A stretch of DNA of 64,000 nucleotides from Tatumella morbirosei. Lineage in GTDB: Bacteria > Pseudomonadota > Gammaproteobacteria > Enterobacterales > Enterobacteriaceae. The DNA lies in assembly GCF_000757425.2 (NCBI RefSeq), contig NZ_JPKR02000003.1, forward strand, positions 1,302,001 through 1,366,000. Reading direction: 5' to 3'. Of the stretch, positions 31,956 through 40,377 are shown piece after piece (the first letter of the stretch is position 1; each line of letters starts with the position of its first letter). The position numbers were made by a program, and so were the translations under genes. The notes under the pieces are model-generated. The model saw only the letters and a program-made list of their open reading frames with translations. It was not told the origin of the DNA and made no database searches.

Positions 31956-32519
31956 ATGAAAATCAACAAGATGCTGTTATGTGCTTTAGGTTACGCATTG
32001 ACAACCAGCGTGGTCCCCTCCGTAGCCAGTGCGGCAGAAGGCACTTTATCCGGACAAGTGGGCGTCCAGGTCACTATAAAAGAGGGCTGCGCAGTAACAA
32101 ATGGCAGTTCTTCTTCCGGAACCAACAGCTGGGGAACGCTGAATTTCGGGACTTATTCTGATTTGACCGCCGCGATTAATGGAACCGTTCTTGGTTCTGA
32201 CGGCACCAACGCCGTTACCATCACCTGTACTGAGGGCCTGACTCCCACCATGACTCTGGATGGGGGGCTGAACGAAGCAAGTGATGTCCGGAACATGGTC
32301 AACACCAGCGGTACCACTACCACCGACATTGCTTATCATCTCTATTCTGATGCCAACCATACCAGCGAAATTGAACCTGGCGGCCAGGTTTCTCTGACTG
32401 CAGATGGCACCGCACAAAGTATCCCGATCTACGGTCGTATTGTGCCTGATGGTCAAACTACCACAACTCCTGCTTCAGGAACTTACAGCGACACAGTGAC
32501 TGCCACGCTCTCCTGGTGA
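31956..32519 (+). CDS. Archaic (Csu-type) pilin, major-subunit candidate
   Basis: 187-residue secreted protein of the spore coat U (SCPU) fold used by CsuA/B-type pilins of archaic chaperone-usher pili. A signal peptide of about 27 residues ends ASA-A. The mature part has one disulfide pair (EGCAVTNG and TITCTEG) and ends YSDTVTATLSW, the typical C-terminal beta strand bound by the chaperone. First gene of a five-gene operon. The next gene starts at GTG overlapping its TGA by three bases. Being first and largest, it is the likely shaft subunit. Confidence 0.85.
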   Translation: MKINKMLLCALGYALTTSVVPSVASAAEGTLSGQVGVQVTIKEGCAVTNGSSSSGTNSWGTLNFGTYSDLTAAINGTVLGSDGTNAVTITCTEGLTPTMTLDGGLNEASDVRNMVNTSGTTTTDIAYHLYSDANHTSEIEPGGQVSLTADGTAQSIPIYGRIVPDGQTTTTPASGTYSDTVTATLSW

Positions 32520-33046
32520 GTATAAAACGCACCATTGTTTTAGTGGTGCTGTTTTCGGTACTACCTGTTGTGGCCGCCGCAGATACGACAACCAGTAGCT
32601 TTACCGTATCTTCGGTGATCACCAGCGGATGTGCTCTGGGTACTGACACTAATGACACAGTCACTAATTTCGGCAGCATTGATTTTGGATCGATGTCGTC
32701 GATTGCCGGTAATGTGGATGTTGCCAGTACCCCGGGCGCAGGTTCGGTGATTGTTACCTGTACCCCTGGAATGTCAGTATCCATTGCCCTGGATTACGGC
32801 CTTCATGGCGGCTCATCCACTGAACGTTATCTGAAAAACAGTGCCACCGAAGCAACACTGGGATATCAGTTGTACCAGGACGCAGCACACTCCACTGTCT
32901 GGGGCACCGATGCTCTGGCTTACAGTGTCGCCTCTTTCCCTGATACCCCCCAGACCTACACGATTTATGGCCGGTTATTCCCGGTCACGGGTTTACCTGC
33001 CTCTGGCACTTACACCGACACTGTGACTGTAACCCTGACCTATTAA
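32516..33046 (+). CDS. Archaic pilus minor subunit (SCPU domain)
   Basis: 176-residue SCPU-fold pilin. GTG start overlapping the previous stop (GTGA), no own ribosome site, so translation is probably coupled. Signal peptide IVLVVLFSVLPVVAAA; disulfide pair in SGCALGTD and VTCTPGMS; C-terminal strand YTDTVTVTLTY. Corresponds to a CsuA or CsuB-like minor subunit. Acinetobacter csu has three pilins before the chaperone; here there are two. Confidence 0.82.
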   Translation: MSIKRTIVLVVLFSVLPVVAAADTTTSSFTVSSVITSGCALGTDTNDTVTNFGSIDFGSMSSIAGNVDVASTPGAGSVIVTCTPGMSVSIALDYGLHGGSSTERYLKNSATEATLGYQLYQDAAHSTVWGTDALAYSVASFPDTPQTYTIYGRLFPVTGLPASGTYTDTVTVTLTY

Positions 33047-33059
33047 GAAGTTTGCTTAT

Positions 33060-33821
33060 ATGAAAATTAAATATTATTTATCTGCACTGTTAATCCTGTT
33101 GTCTGCCCGGGGAATCAACGCCCGGGCGGCCAGTTCGGTATTAGTCTGGCCAATTTTTCAGACCATCAGCAGTACGGACAAAGGCTCAGAATTATGGCTG
33201 CAGAACCGGGGTAACAGTGCGGTGACTTTACAGTTGCGGATTTTTAAATGGCAGCAGCACAATTCCGCCACGGTCTATTCTGATCAAAAGGCAGTGCTGG
33301 CCAGCCCGCCCTTTGTTACGGTCCAGCCAGGCCAGAGACAACTTATTCGCTTAATACGTATTCAGCCTACTGCACCGCAACGTGAAGATGCATACCGGAT
33401 TGTTATTGATGAGATACCTGGCAGTGCGGCTTCTCAGGATAATGGCAACAATTCCGGCCTGATTATGCGGATGCGCTATGTATTGCCACTCTTTCTTTAC
33501 GGGCAGGGTATCGCCCCTGTCAGTCAGGACGGGCCAGTCAGTGCTATCCAACGCAACCTGAGCTGGAAAATTGTCAGAGATAAAGGGCAAGCGGTTTTAG
33601 CCGTAACCAACCATGGTGACATGCATGCACGTCTGAGTGATATTTTTTGGGGGAATGATGCACGGCATCCTGTAGCTTATATCTCCAAAGGATTTTTAGG
33701 CTACGTGCTGGCGGGACAAACTGTTGAGTTTCCACTACCAGCGCATCAAACCCCGGGAAATTCGTTATTCAGCCGACTGGCGGATAATGTAGCTCCGGTC
33801 GGCATTGCAGCCGACAGATAA
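33060..33821 (+). CDS. Archaic pilus periplasmic chaperone (CsuC-like)
   Basis: 253-residue PapD-like chaperone. After a signal peptide (YLSALLILLSARGINARA) come a first Ig domain (about 24-140) with the conserved edge strand and VQPGQRQLIRLIRI, and a second domain with ILSWKIV-like strands (about 155-245). It caps pilins in the periplasm and hands them to the usher. AAGAAG ribosome site; the usher gene starts two bases after its stop. Confidence 0.88.
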   Translation: MKIKYYLSALLILLSARGINARAASSVLVWPIFQTISSTDKGSELWLQNRGNSAVTLQLRIFKWQQHNSATVYSDQKAVLASPPFVTVQPGQRQLIRLIRIQPTAPQREDAYRIVIDEIPGSAASQDNGNNSGLIMRMRYVLPLFLYGQGIAPVSQDGPVSAIQRNLSWKIVRDKGQAVLAVTNHGDMHARLSDIFWGNDARHPVAYISKGFLGYVLAGQTVEFPLPAHQTPGNSLFSRLADNVAPVGIAADR

Positions 33822-33823
33822 CG

Positions 33824-36190
33824 ATGCCTAACGTTTTTCGCCCGCTGTGGTTAAGTATTGCCTGTTCGTTACCGGCGCTGGCACTGGCCGACGACTACAG
33901 TCAACTGCCTCCGCCAACTCTCAGTAGTGATGAAAACGATAGTTATACGTTGTATCTGACGCTGTCGGTGAATGGGACGCCATCACCGGGTCTGGTACCG
34001 GTACAGGTAAAGCATGGCCATTACTGGATAGATGCCCTTCCGTTATTAAAAGCGCATCTGCGTCTGGAACAAACCTCCGGTTTAACCGATGTATCAGTGT
34101 TGCCGCAGGTACAAACCCGGTACGACAGTGCCAGGCAGGTGCTAAATTTGCAGGTGCCAGACCAGTGGTTGCCGGAACAGCAGTTTGACAGTGGCTTTTC
34201 AAAAAACAGTCTCCACCCCGTCAGTAGCAGTGGCCTGCTGTTTAATTATGACTCCTACAGTCTGAGATCACCCTACGGTGGAACATCAACAAGTACCTTG
34301 CTGGAAGGACGCTGGTTTGGTAACGCAGGAACCGTTTCACAGACCGGCGTCTGGCGAAACCAGTTCGCAGGTGAGCGCGGTACGCCTTCAGGCTATGTCA
34401 GGTATGATACCGTCTGGAAATACAGTGATCCCTCAAAGCTCATCAGTATTCAGGCTGGTGATTTTGTCAGTGATTCAGTGACATGGAGTCACTCTGTTCG
34501 TATGGGGGGAATACGTATTAGCCGTAACTTCACTGTCAGGCCTGACCTGGTAACCTACCCGCTACTGAACTGGAGCGGAGTCGCTGCAGTACCCGGCACC
34601 GTCGATTTGTTTGTCAACGGCTATAAAGCCAGCAGCCAGTCCGTAAATTCCGGCCCCTACAGCCTGACCAATGTGCCGTACATCAATGGTGCCGGAGAAG
34701 CAACGGTGGTCACCACCGATGCACTGGGCCGCCAGGTATCCACCTCTATCCCGTTTTATGTGTCCAATAAACTGCTGGCCAAAGGGCTGAGTGACTTTGA
34801 TTTCTCGGCAGGCAGTCTGCGGCGTAACTATGGGATCGACAACGCGGACTACGGTAACGCGGCGGTTAGCGGAATTTACCGCTATGGACTGAGTAACCAG
34901 TTGACCGGAACTTTTCACAGCGAAGTCAGTAACGGACTGATGCTTGCAGGGCTGGGTGCCGATTTCACCCCAGGCCGGCTGGGTACGGTCAGTCTGTCGG
35001 CCAGTAGCAGCCAGGATAACCGGCATGACAGAGGTTATCAGTACACTTCCGGCTGGTCCTATTACAGTAAGTACTGGAGCCTGAGTCTTCAGCATATTAG
35101 TGTCAGTGGTGATTATCAGGATCTGTCTACTTCAGATACCCGTACCACGTTAAGCCGACGGGCTGATCAGGCCACCGTTAGCATCATTCCTTCAGGTAAA
35201 GTGTTCGGCACTTTTGGACTGGGTTACTTTTCGGTGCAGGCTAATGACGGTACACGCACACGACTGGCTAATTTCTCATGGAGCCATAGTCTGGGGGGAA
35301 ATTCCAGCCTTAGCCTGAGTCTGAACAGAGACCTCGGGAGTCACTCAGTCACCGGGGTGGCACAAATTACTATTCCATGGGGCGACCAGTCAGTGGTGAA
35401 CAGCTCCTCAAGTCTCGCGGCAAAAGGGCAGATTACCAACAGGCTGGAGTATACCCGAACCGCTCCTGTCGATGGTGGTCTCGGATGGACGGTGGCGCAT
35501 TCCATCAACGGAGACAGCTATAACCAACTTAATCTGACATGGTTAAACCGTTATTCAAGCCTCAGTGGCGGATTTTACGGTGCCCGTGGGCAGTCTAATC
35601 AGTGGTTTGAGGCCAGCGGATCTGTCGTGGTCATGGATAACGACCTGTTCTTCTCTCGCCGGATTAATGATGCTTTTATTGTAGCCGATACTGACGGATA
35701 CCCTAAAGCCAGTATCAGCTATGAAAACCGCCATGTCGGCGATACCGACAGCCATGGCCATCTGCTTATCCCCTGGGTTTCGGCCTGGTACCCGGGCAAA
35801 GTCTCGATTAACACCATGGATTTTCCGACAGATACCGATGTCCCGGTATCAGAACAAAAAGTCGCAGTACGGGAAGGCAGCGGGGCGGTTGTGCATTTCT
35901 CCGTGGAGAAAGTCCGTTCCGCCGTGCTTACCGTGACCGATCAACACCACCACCCTTTACCGGTGGGTACCCCGGTAGATGAAATAAACAGTGGGCAGAC
36001 AGGAGTAATCGGTTATGACGGACAGGCCTGGCTTTCTCATCTTGGACGACATAACCGACTGGAAATTATGACCGCCAACGGAACCTGCCATTTCACCTTT
36101 GACCTGCCTGCAGTGACCACTGTTCCCGCCACTATCGGCCCAATCATTTGTCCGTCAGCCCCAGCCACGGAGGCATTGCATGAAAATTAA
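33824..36190 (+). CDS. Archaic pilus outer-membrane usher (CsuD-like)
   Basis: 788-residue usher that forms the outer-membrane pore and platform for pilus assembly. Signal peptide about 1-22 (ALALA-DD), N-terminal chaperone-binding domain (about 40-140), beta-barrel with plug (about 150-640; NGYKASSQSVNSGPYSLTNV resembles the usher plug region) and C-terminal domains. Short relative to classical FimD-type ushers (about 850), as usual for the archaic clade. The tip gene starts within its last 11 bases. Confidence 0.9.
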   Translation: MPNVFRPLWLSIACSLPALALADDYSQLPPPTLSSDENDSYTLYLTLSVNGTPSPGLVPVQVKHGHYWIDALPLLKAHLRLEQTSGLTDVSVLPQVQTRYDSARQVLNLQVPDQWLPEQQFDSGFSKNSLHPVSSSGLLFNYDSYSLRSPYGGTSTSTLLEGRWFGNAGTVSQTGVWRNQFAGERGTPSGYVRYDTVWKYSDPSKLISIQAGDFVSDSVTWSHSVRMGGIRISRNFTVRPDLVTYPLLNWSGVAAVPGTVDLFVNGYKASSQSVNSGPYSLTNVPYINGAGEATVVTTDALGRQVSTSIPFYVSNKLLAKGLSDFDFSAGSLRRNYGIDNADYGNAAVSGIYRYGLSNQLTGTFHSEVSNGLMLAGLGADFTPGRLGTVSLSASSSQDNRHDRGYQYTSGWSYYSKYWSLSLQHISVSGDYQDLSTSDTRTTLSRRADQATVSIIPSGKVFGTFGLGYFSVQANDGTRTRLANFSWSHSLGGNSSLSLSLNRDLGSHSVTGVAQITIPWGDQSVVNSSSSLAAKGQITNRLEYTRTAPVDGGLGWTVAHSINGDSYNQLNLTWLNRYSSLSGGFYGARGQSNQWFEASGSVVVMDNDLFFSRRINDAFIVADTDGYPKASISYENRHVGDTDSHGHLLIPWVSAWYPGKVSINTMDFPTDTDVPVSEQKVAVREGSGAVVHFSVEKVRSAVLTVTDQHHHPLPVGTPVDEINSGQTGVIGYDGQAWLSHLGRHNRLEIMTANGTCHFTFDLPAVTTVPATIGPIICPSAPATEALHEN

Positions 36191-37136
36191 CACTTTATTC
36201 CTGAGACTGCTCCTGTTGTTACTGTCGGGCATTTCGCATTATGCAATGGCAGACTGTAGTACCATTTCATCCACCGGCGATTTTGGCTCTGTCAGTTCAT
36301 TCACTTTAGCCAGTAGCGCTGAAACGGTTGAAACCGGTTCGGGCTTCACCTGCTCAGGCGGATTATTAACTCTGCTCAGTACTAATACCATTACTGCTAC
36401 CCTCACCTCCTCTGCTGGTGAAAGCGGCACCACTCCACAAATGGTCAGCAGCAGCTCCGGGGCCAGCATTCCCTATACTATCTGTGCTGCTTCAGACTGT
36501 TCTTCGACCTACTCAATAGGCCAGACCATCACATGGACATCAACATCGCTGCTGGGATTACTGGGATTATTTAATTCCAGTGATGGCACCTTACCGCTGT
36601 ATATCCATACTGCAGCCGGACTGAATGTCCCGGCCGGGACCTATACTGACAGTATTGTCATTAACTGGAATTACAATATCTGTTTTATCGGGCTGCTGGG
36701 ATTGTGTGTCTATACCACCGGTACGGCAACATCGACAGTGCTTTTCTCGGCTGAGGTAACCAATGACTGCGCAATTGTGGATGCGCCGGATGTCGATTTT
36801 GGTAGTGCAGCCTTGCCGGCAGATTTTGCTTCGATCGCCAGTGCATTAACGGTGCGTTGCACCAAAAATGCCGCCTATAAAATCAACCTGACCAGTAGCA
36901 ATCCGCTGAGCGGTGATTTCCGGCAAATGGCATCCACCAGTGACGGAACGACCCATTACTTGCTGTATCAGTTCTATCAGCCGGACGGAACCGCATGGAC
37001 GACCGATAATGATTTGAGCGAAACCGGCACCGGCGACTCACAAACGGTCAACTATACAGCCACCGTTGATACCGCCCAGACTAATAAACCGGCAGGTAGC
37101 TATACTGATACCGTCACCGTGACCGTCACCTATTAA
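36180..37136 (+). CDS. Archaic pilus tip adhesin, two SCPU domains (CsuE-like)
   Basis: 318-residue secreted protein with signal peptide (LLLLLLSGISHYAMA) and two spore coat U domains: N-terminal about 25-185 and C-terminal about 195-318 ending YTDTVTVTVTY, the donor-strand-accepting pilin domain. In the Acinetobacter Csu pilus the N-terminal domain of CsuE carries hydrophobic finger loops for abiotic adhesion; hydrophobic LLGLLGLFN and FIGLLGLCVY loops are visible here. Last gene of the operon. Confidence 0.85.
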   Translation: MKINTLFLRLLLLLLSGISHYAMADCSTISSTGDFGSVSSFTLASSAETVETGSGFTCSGGLLTLLSTNTITATLTSSAGESGTTPQMVSSSSGASIPYTICAASDCSSTYSIGQTITWTSTSLLGLLGLFNSSDGTLPLYIHTAAGLNVPAGTYTDSIVINWNYNICFIGLLGLCVYTTGTATSTVLFSAEVTNDCAIVDAPDVDFGSAALPADFASIASALTVRCTKNAAYKINLTSSNPLSGDFRQMASTSDGTTHYLLYQFYQPDGTAWTTDNDLSETGTGDSQTVNYTATVDTAQTNKPAGSYTDTVTVTVTY

Positions 37137-37164
37137 TCTTTATCAGACAGTGACGGAATCCGCA

Positions 37165-37794
37165 TTAGTCAAGTTGCTGTATGCTGCCGCTGGCCGTAAT
37201 ACGCCAGCGATACTGACAGCAGTTCATCAACGGTGTATCGAAGTTGCTGTCACTGTAACCGCTATATAGCTTTGGTAAACAGCCGATGCGTTGTTCAAGT
37301 TCGATCACTTTTTGTCGACCAAAACAGCGCAGGCTAAGTACTCTGCCACCGAAGCGCCGTTGCATCTGAGAGCCAATCAGGCTCACCTGAGAGAGGAAAG
37401 AAGCTGATCCATAAATACCTTCAACCAGCGACTGTGGAGAACCGGTCACTAACCACACACGGGTGTTGTCTTCCTGTAAATAGCCATAAAGACGTCGAAG
37501 AACCGCAGGGAAAGGGGTGATCTGTAGCTGAGCCCACTGACAAAACGCTTTTTCCTGTTGCTGTAAAAATTTTTCGCTATGCCCCACCGTTACCGCCCAC
37601 AGCAACAGGCTCACTGGCCAGCGTGCCGATTTGTTCACCAACAGGGCGCCGATAATCACCGGAGCAAACAATATTACCGGCAACAGATTGACTGGCTGGC
37701 GTGCAAGACAGTAACGAAGATAACAACCAAACAGATCCTGCTTGTGTAGTGTACCGTCAAGATCAAAGAATACGATGCGTTGTGTTGGTTTCAT
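37165..37794 (-). CDS. pgpC: Phosphatidylglycerophosphatase C
   Basis: HAD-family membrane-associated phosphatase that makes phosphatidylglycerol from its phosphate. 209 residues; motif I FFDLDGTL (residue 9 on), hydrophobic segment LLPVILFAPVIIGALLV, motif II VTGSPQ, and the C-terminal LYSGYSDSNFDTPL carrying acidic motif residues. The E. coli YfhB alignment is close along its full length. In E. coli it follows tadA directly; here the pilus operon intervenes and converges on it. Confidence 0.93.
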   Translation of the reverse strand: MKPTQRIVFFDLDGTLHKQDLFGCYLRYCLARQPVNLLPVILFAPVIIGALLVNKSARWPVSLLLWAVTVGHSEKFLQQQEKAFCQWAQLQITPFPAVLRRLYGYLQEDNTRVWLVTGSPQSLVEGIYGSASFLSQVSLIGSQMQRRFGGRVLSLRCFGRQKVIELEQRIGCLPKLYSGYSDSNFDTPLMNCCQYRWRITASGSIQQLD

Positions 37795-38137
37795 CCTACA
37801 TTCCTGTTATTCCGGCCTGTCAGCAAGCTCTGTATAGCATCCTCATATTAAGCCCATATTACGCTGAGTCGCTATTATAACGGTGTCTTCCTGATAGCAC
37901 TGCGTGCTGGCGCGCATTTGTGGTGCAACGAAATGAAGACGCCCGTAAATGGTCACAGCAATCTTCTTTCCCGCTTGCCCGCCCTGCTCTCTGGAAGCAC
38001 CCTAAAAAAACTATTAAAACATACAGATAAAAATAAATATTGTTTCAGGCAATAAAAATGCTGTCCGGGGCCTCTCAGTAACGGAATAGGAATTGCACCC
38101 TGTTAAGACCCGATAAACTGCGACAGGATTTCCGGAA
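37795..38137. other. Divergent pgpC/dioxygenase spacer
   Basis: 343 bases with no supported gene. AT-rich stretch at about 38003-38060 may hold the promoter of the plus-strand dioxygenase gene; no clean boxes. No remnant of yfhH, which occupies this position in E. coli, could be recognised. Confidence 0.45.
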
Positions 38138-38965
38138 ATGACTAAAGAACCACCGGTTGTGATTGATGATAAGACAGTAGAAACGTTTCAGAAAGATGGG
38201 GTGGTATTACTGAAGGGAGTCTTTAAACCCTGGGTCGAAACCCTGGCAGAGGGCATCAGTGAGCTGATGGCAAACCCCAGCGAATACGGTTTTGCCCGCA
38301 CGGTGATCCCAAAAGACGGATCGGCACCTTTTTTCCAGGATTACTGTAACTGGTCCCGTATCAAAACCTTTGAAGACTTTGTGTTTAATTCTCCGGCAGC
38401 AGAAATCGCCGCCCGACTGATGCAATCCGAAACAGCTCGTTTTTTCCATGAACATACCCTGGTGAAACAGCCTGGCGGCAGCACCATCACTCCCTGGCAT
38501 CATGACCAGCCCTATTATTGTGTTGAAGGCCGGCAGAATGTCAGCCTGTGGATACCGCTGGATCCGGTAGAGCAATCCATCTCTCTGCGTTGCATCCGTG
38601 GGTCGCACTTATGGGGTGATGAATTCAGTCCGACCCGGTTTAACGGCACCAAACTTTACGAGCATAAGAATTTTAAAGAGATGCCGGACATTGAGGCACA
38701 TGCTGATGAATACGACATTGTCAGTTGGGCGGTAGAACCGGGTGACGCGATAGCCTTCCATTACCGGACGGTACACGGTGCAGCAGGTAATCATTCAGCC
38801 CGTTCCCGCAGGGTTTTCTCAGCCCGTTGGGTAGGTGATGATGCCGTATTTGTCGATCGTGGCGGAGTGACCTCCCCTCCGTTCCCTGAGCTGACCCTGA
38901 AAGACGGCGAGCCACTAATCTCACCGATTTTCCCACAGGTCTGGCCAACAAAATCGGTAGCCTGA
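38138..38965 (+). CDS. PhyH-family Fe(II)/2-oxoglutarate dioxygenase
   Basis: 275-residue member of the phytanoyl-CoA dioxygenase family. The metal triad is visible: His121 and Asp123 in TPWHHDQPY, and distal His213 in YRTVHGAAGN; the 2-oxoglutarate Arg is probably Arg224 or Arg225 (SARSRRVFSARW). Substrate unknown; bacterial relatives hydroxylate diverse small molecules. It stands alone, between pgpC and a decayed cluster, with its own terminator, so the context gives no pathway clue. AGGATTTCCGGAA precedes the ATG. Confidence 0.88.
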   Translation: MTKEPPVVIDDKTVETFQKDGVVLLKGVFKPWVETLAEGISELMANPSEYGFARTVIPKDGSAPFFQDYCNWSRIKTFEDFVFNSPAAEIAARLMQSETARFFHEHTLVKQPGGSTITPWHHDQPYYCVEGRQNVSLWIPLDPVEQSISLRCIRGSHLWGDEFSPTRFNGTKLYEHKNFKEMPDIEAHADEYDIVSWAVEPGDAIAFHYRTVHGAAGNHSARSRRVFSARWVGDDAVFVDRGGVTSPPFPELTLKDGEPLISPIFPQVWPTKSVA

Positions 38966-38979
38966 ACCTGAACTTTAGC

Positions 38980-39013
38980 TGCCTCTTTATTCTACCGAAG
39001 AGGCAACTCTTTT
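38980..39013 (+). terminator. Terminator after the PhyH-type gene
   Basis: Eight-bp stem TGCCTCTT / AAGAGGCA (38980-38987 with 38998-39005, ten-base loop), followed by ACTCTTTTC, starting 15 bases after the stop. Confidence 0.6.
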
Positions 39014-39042
39014 CAGCCAGAGAGAACCCCGGGGGACAAACC

Positions 39043-39141
39043 GTGATCTCCTCCCAATACCCCTGCCGGGTAGTGAAAGCGGTTTGCGAAACCGGTAAAA
39101 CCGGTGTGACCGAAGCGACCGTCTACGACGCGCAAGCTTAA
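39043..39141 (+). CDS. Possible 32-residue small protein or gene remnant
   Basis: A GTG-started frame reads VISSQYPCRVVKAVCETGKT and ends TVYDAQA. GGGGGA lies eight bases before the GTG, and a GC-rich 9-bp hairpin follows the stop. It lies between two hairpins, so it could be a free-standing small gene. It could equally be the 3' end of a lost gene. I do not recognise it. Confidence 0.3.
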   Translation: MISSQYPCRVVKAVCETGKTGVTEATVYDAQA

Positions 39142-39150
39142 CCTGTACCT

Positions 39151-39179
39151 CTCCCACCCGCCACACAGCAGGGTGGGAG
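39151..39179. terminator. GC-rich hairpin after the small frame
   Basis: Nine-bp perfect stem CTCCCACCC / GGGTGGGAG with an 11-base loop. There is no T-tract. It separates the plus-strand small frame from the minus-strand lipoprotein remnant ending at 39200. Confidence 0.45.
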
Positions 39180-39199
39180 TTCCAGCAAAATGTTATCTG

Positions 39200-39543
39200 T
39201 TATACTTTAGTTACTTTTCCGTTAGCATCAATATTGAATTCAAATCGATAGTTTTTTCCGTTCATTGTGTAAATCAGACCATAAGCAGCATTATTTTTTA
39301 ATTCGGTCTTTATACATGTTTCGGGATATTTTTTAGCAATACCTTCCTCCATATTTAATGGAGGATGATAATTATTCACAGAATAACTTAGCATGTAATA
39401 CTCCAAAACATCGCCAGGTTTCGATGTAATGCATATACTATCTTTACTTACAACGGCATTGCCTTTATTACGAAAAACCAACCTGTCACCGGTACAACCT
39501 GACAACAGAAAAATAAAAAAGACATATAAAAATATTTAATCAT
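39200..39543 (-). pseudogene. Frameshifted small lipoprotein gene
   Basis: From ATG 39543 the frame reads MIKYFYMSF and then departs from the downstream frame. Restoring one T in the T6 tract (39515-39520) joins it to FIFLLSGCTGDRL, giving a lipoprotein signal with lipobox LLSGC, then about 95 residues (ending NIDANGKVTKV). Without the repair the downstream frame has only a TTG (39505) inside the lipobox and no signal. The ATG overlaps the upstream gene's TGA (ATGA), so it belongs to that operon. Family not recognised. Could be decay, slippage control or a sequencing indel. Confidence 0.6.
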
Positions 39544-40058
39544 AGCGGAAAACCTCCCAGGACTTTCTTGTATTTTGCAATTAAAGACCCTTTAGGTTCA
39601 TTTTTATCAAAAGCTGCATAATTGATGATACGTTCATAACCGTTAAAACCGAACCTGGTGAGCAACCAATAATCTGCGACGATACTTGCCTGTTGCTCCA
39701 TTGGATAGCCTGATAACATTTTTTTATTAAAATTATATTTGTAATTTACCGCCCAGGAAAACAAACCACGTATTTTGACATTCATACCTCGCTGATATTG
39801 CCAGATATGCTTCATTTCATGCATAAATAAATGTTGCGCATCCGGCAAGGTCTTTGAGTAATCATCGCGGTAAACATTAGTTTCAAACCATATTTCACCA
39901 GAAGGTGTCATCGCCGTATTATTTTCTTGCATACCAAATGGCAAGTAACTGCCGTGATGAACCCAGACCCGATTGTACCGAATACTACGGCCATACAACT
40001 CAGTGGCCAGACGAATTTCGCCCGGAGTTAATAATCACAAACCACCTTTTTTAAGCAT
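39540..40058 (-). pseudogene. HExxH protein of the type annotated near T6SS/Rhs loci, in-frame stop
   Basis: About 165 codons with a zincin-like motif HLFMHEMKHIWQYQRG, preceded by NNTAMTPSGEIWFE and followed by YPMEQQASIVADYW. From memory, proteins with this HEM(S/T/K)H-W-Q and YPMEQQAQI pattern are annotated beside VgrG/Rhs genes. The only ATG with a ribosome site (GGAAGGAGTCCCG before 40058) gives MLKKGGL then TGA (40035-40037), after which LLTPGEIRLATELYGRSIRY resumes in the same frame. TTG at 39998 would be a shortened alternative start. Likely a nonsense-broken gene. Confidence 0.6.
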
Positions 40059-40194
40059 CGGGACTCCTTCCCTCATTATCCGTTACTTCAGGAAAGACCT
40101 TATAACAACGGGTCACTTTACGTCCAACGGATTCCAGTCTGGTCAGTCGATTTTCAGAAATCTGCCCGTTACAGTGATCACAAAACTGCACCAA
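40051..40194 (-). CDS. Small Cys-rich protein fragment upstream of the HExxH gene
   Basis: A frame from TTG 40194 reads VQFCDHCNGQISENRLTRLE and continues through TRCYKVFPEV to NEGRSPDA, about 47 residues. The CDHC pair and a later Cys suggest a small metal-binding fold. Its stop overlaps the HExxH gene's ATG by eight bases (ATGCTTAA), as in a coupled operon. There is no ATG, and two TGA codons lie just upstream in frame (near 40219), so the 5' end is probably lost. Not recognised. Confidence 0.4.
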   Translation of the reverse strand: MVQFCDHCNGQISENRLTRLESVGRKVTRCYKVFPEVTDNEGRSPDA

Positions 40195-40236
40195 AATAAC
40201 GTGTCTAGCCGTGGGATATCATCAGGTTTTAATTTT

Positions 40237-40377
40237 CTAAGACGTCAGCAGCTTAAGTATTATTTTCATTATAAAGCTGGGACTCATTTGTGGATCACCT
40301 GCGCACCACCCTACGAAATTGTTCAAAAACCCATCAATATTGGGCTTTGTGGGGTTATGTGTTACAGTGCGCGGCAT
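40237..40377 (-). CDS. Possible 46-residue small protein
   Basis: ATG 40377 follows AAGGAATTTCA, a good ribosome site, and reads MPRTVTHNPTKPNIDGFLNN to a TAG at 40237. The same frame continues after three stops into the Cys-rich fragment, so the two might once have been one gene. Composition is unremarkable. Not recognised; opposite-strand frames are also open here. Confidence 0.3.
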   Translation of the reverse strand: MPRTVTHNPTKPNIDGFLNNFVGWCAGDPQMSPSFIMKIILKLLTS

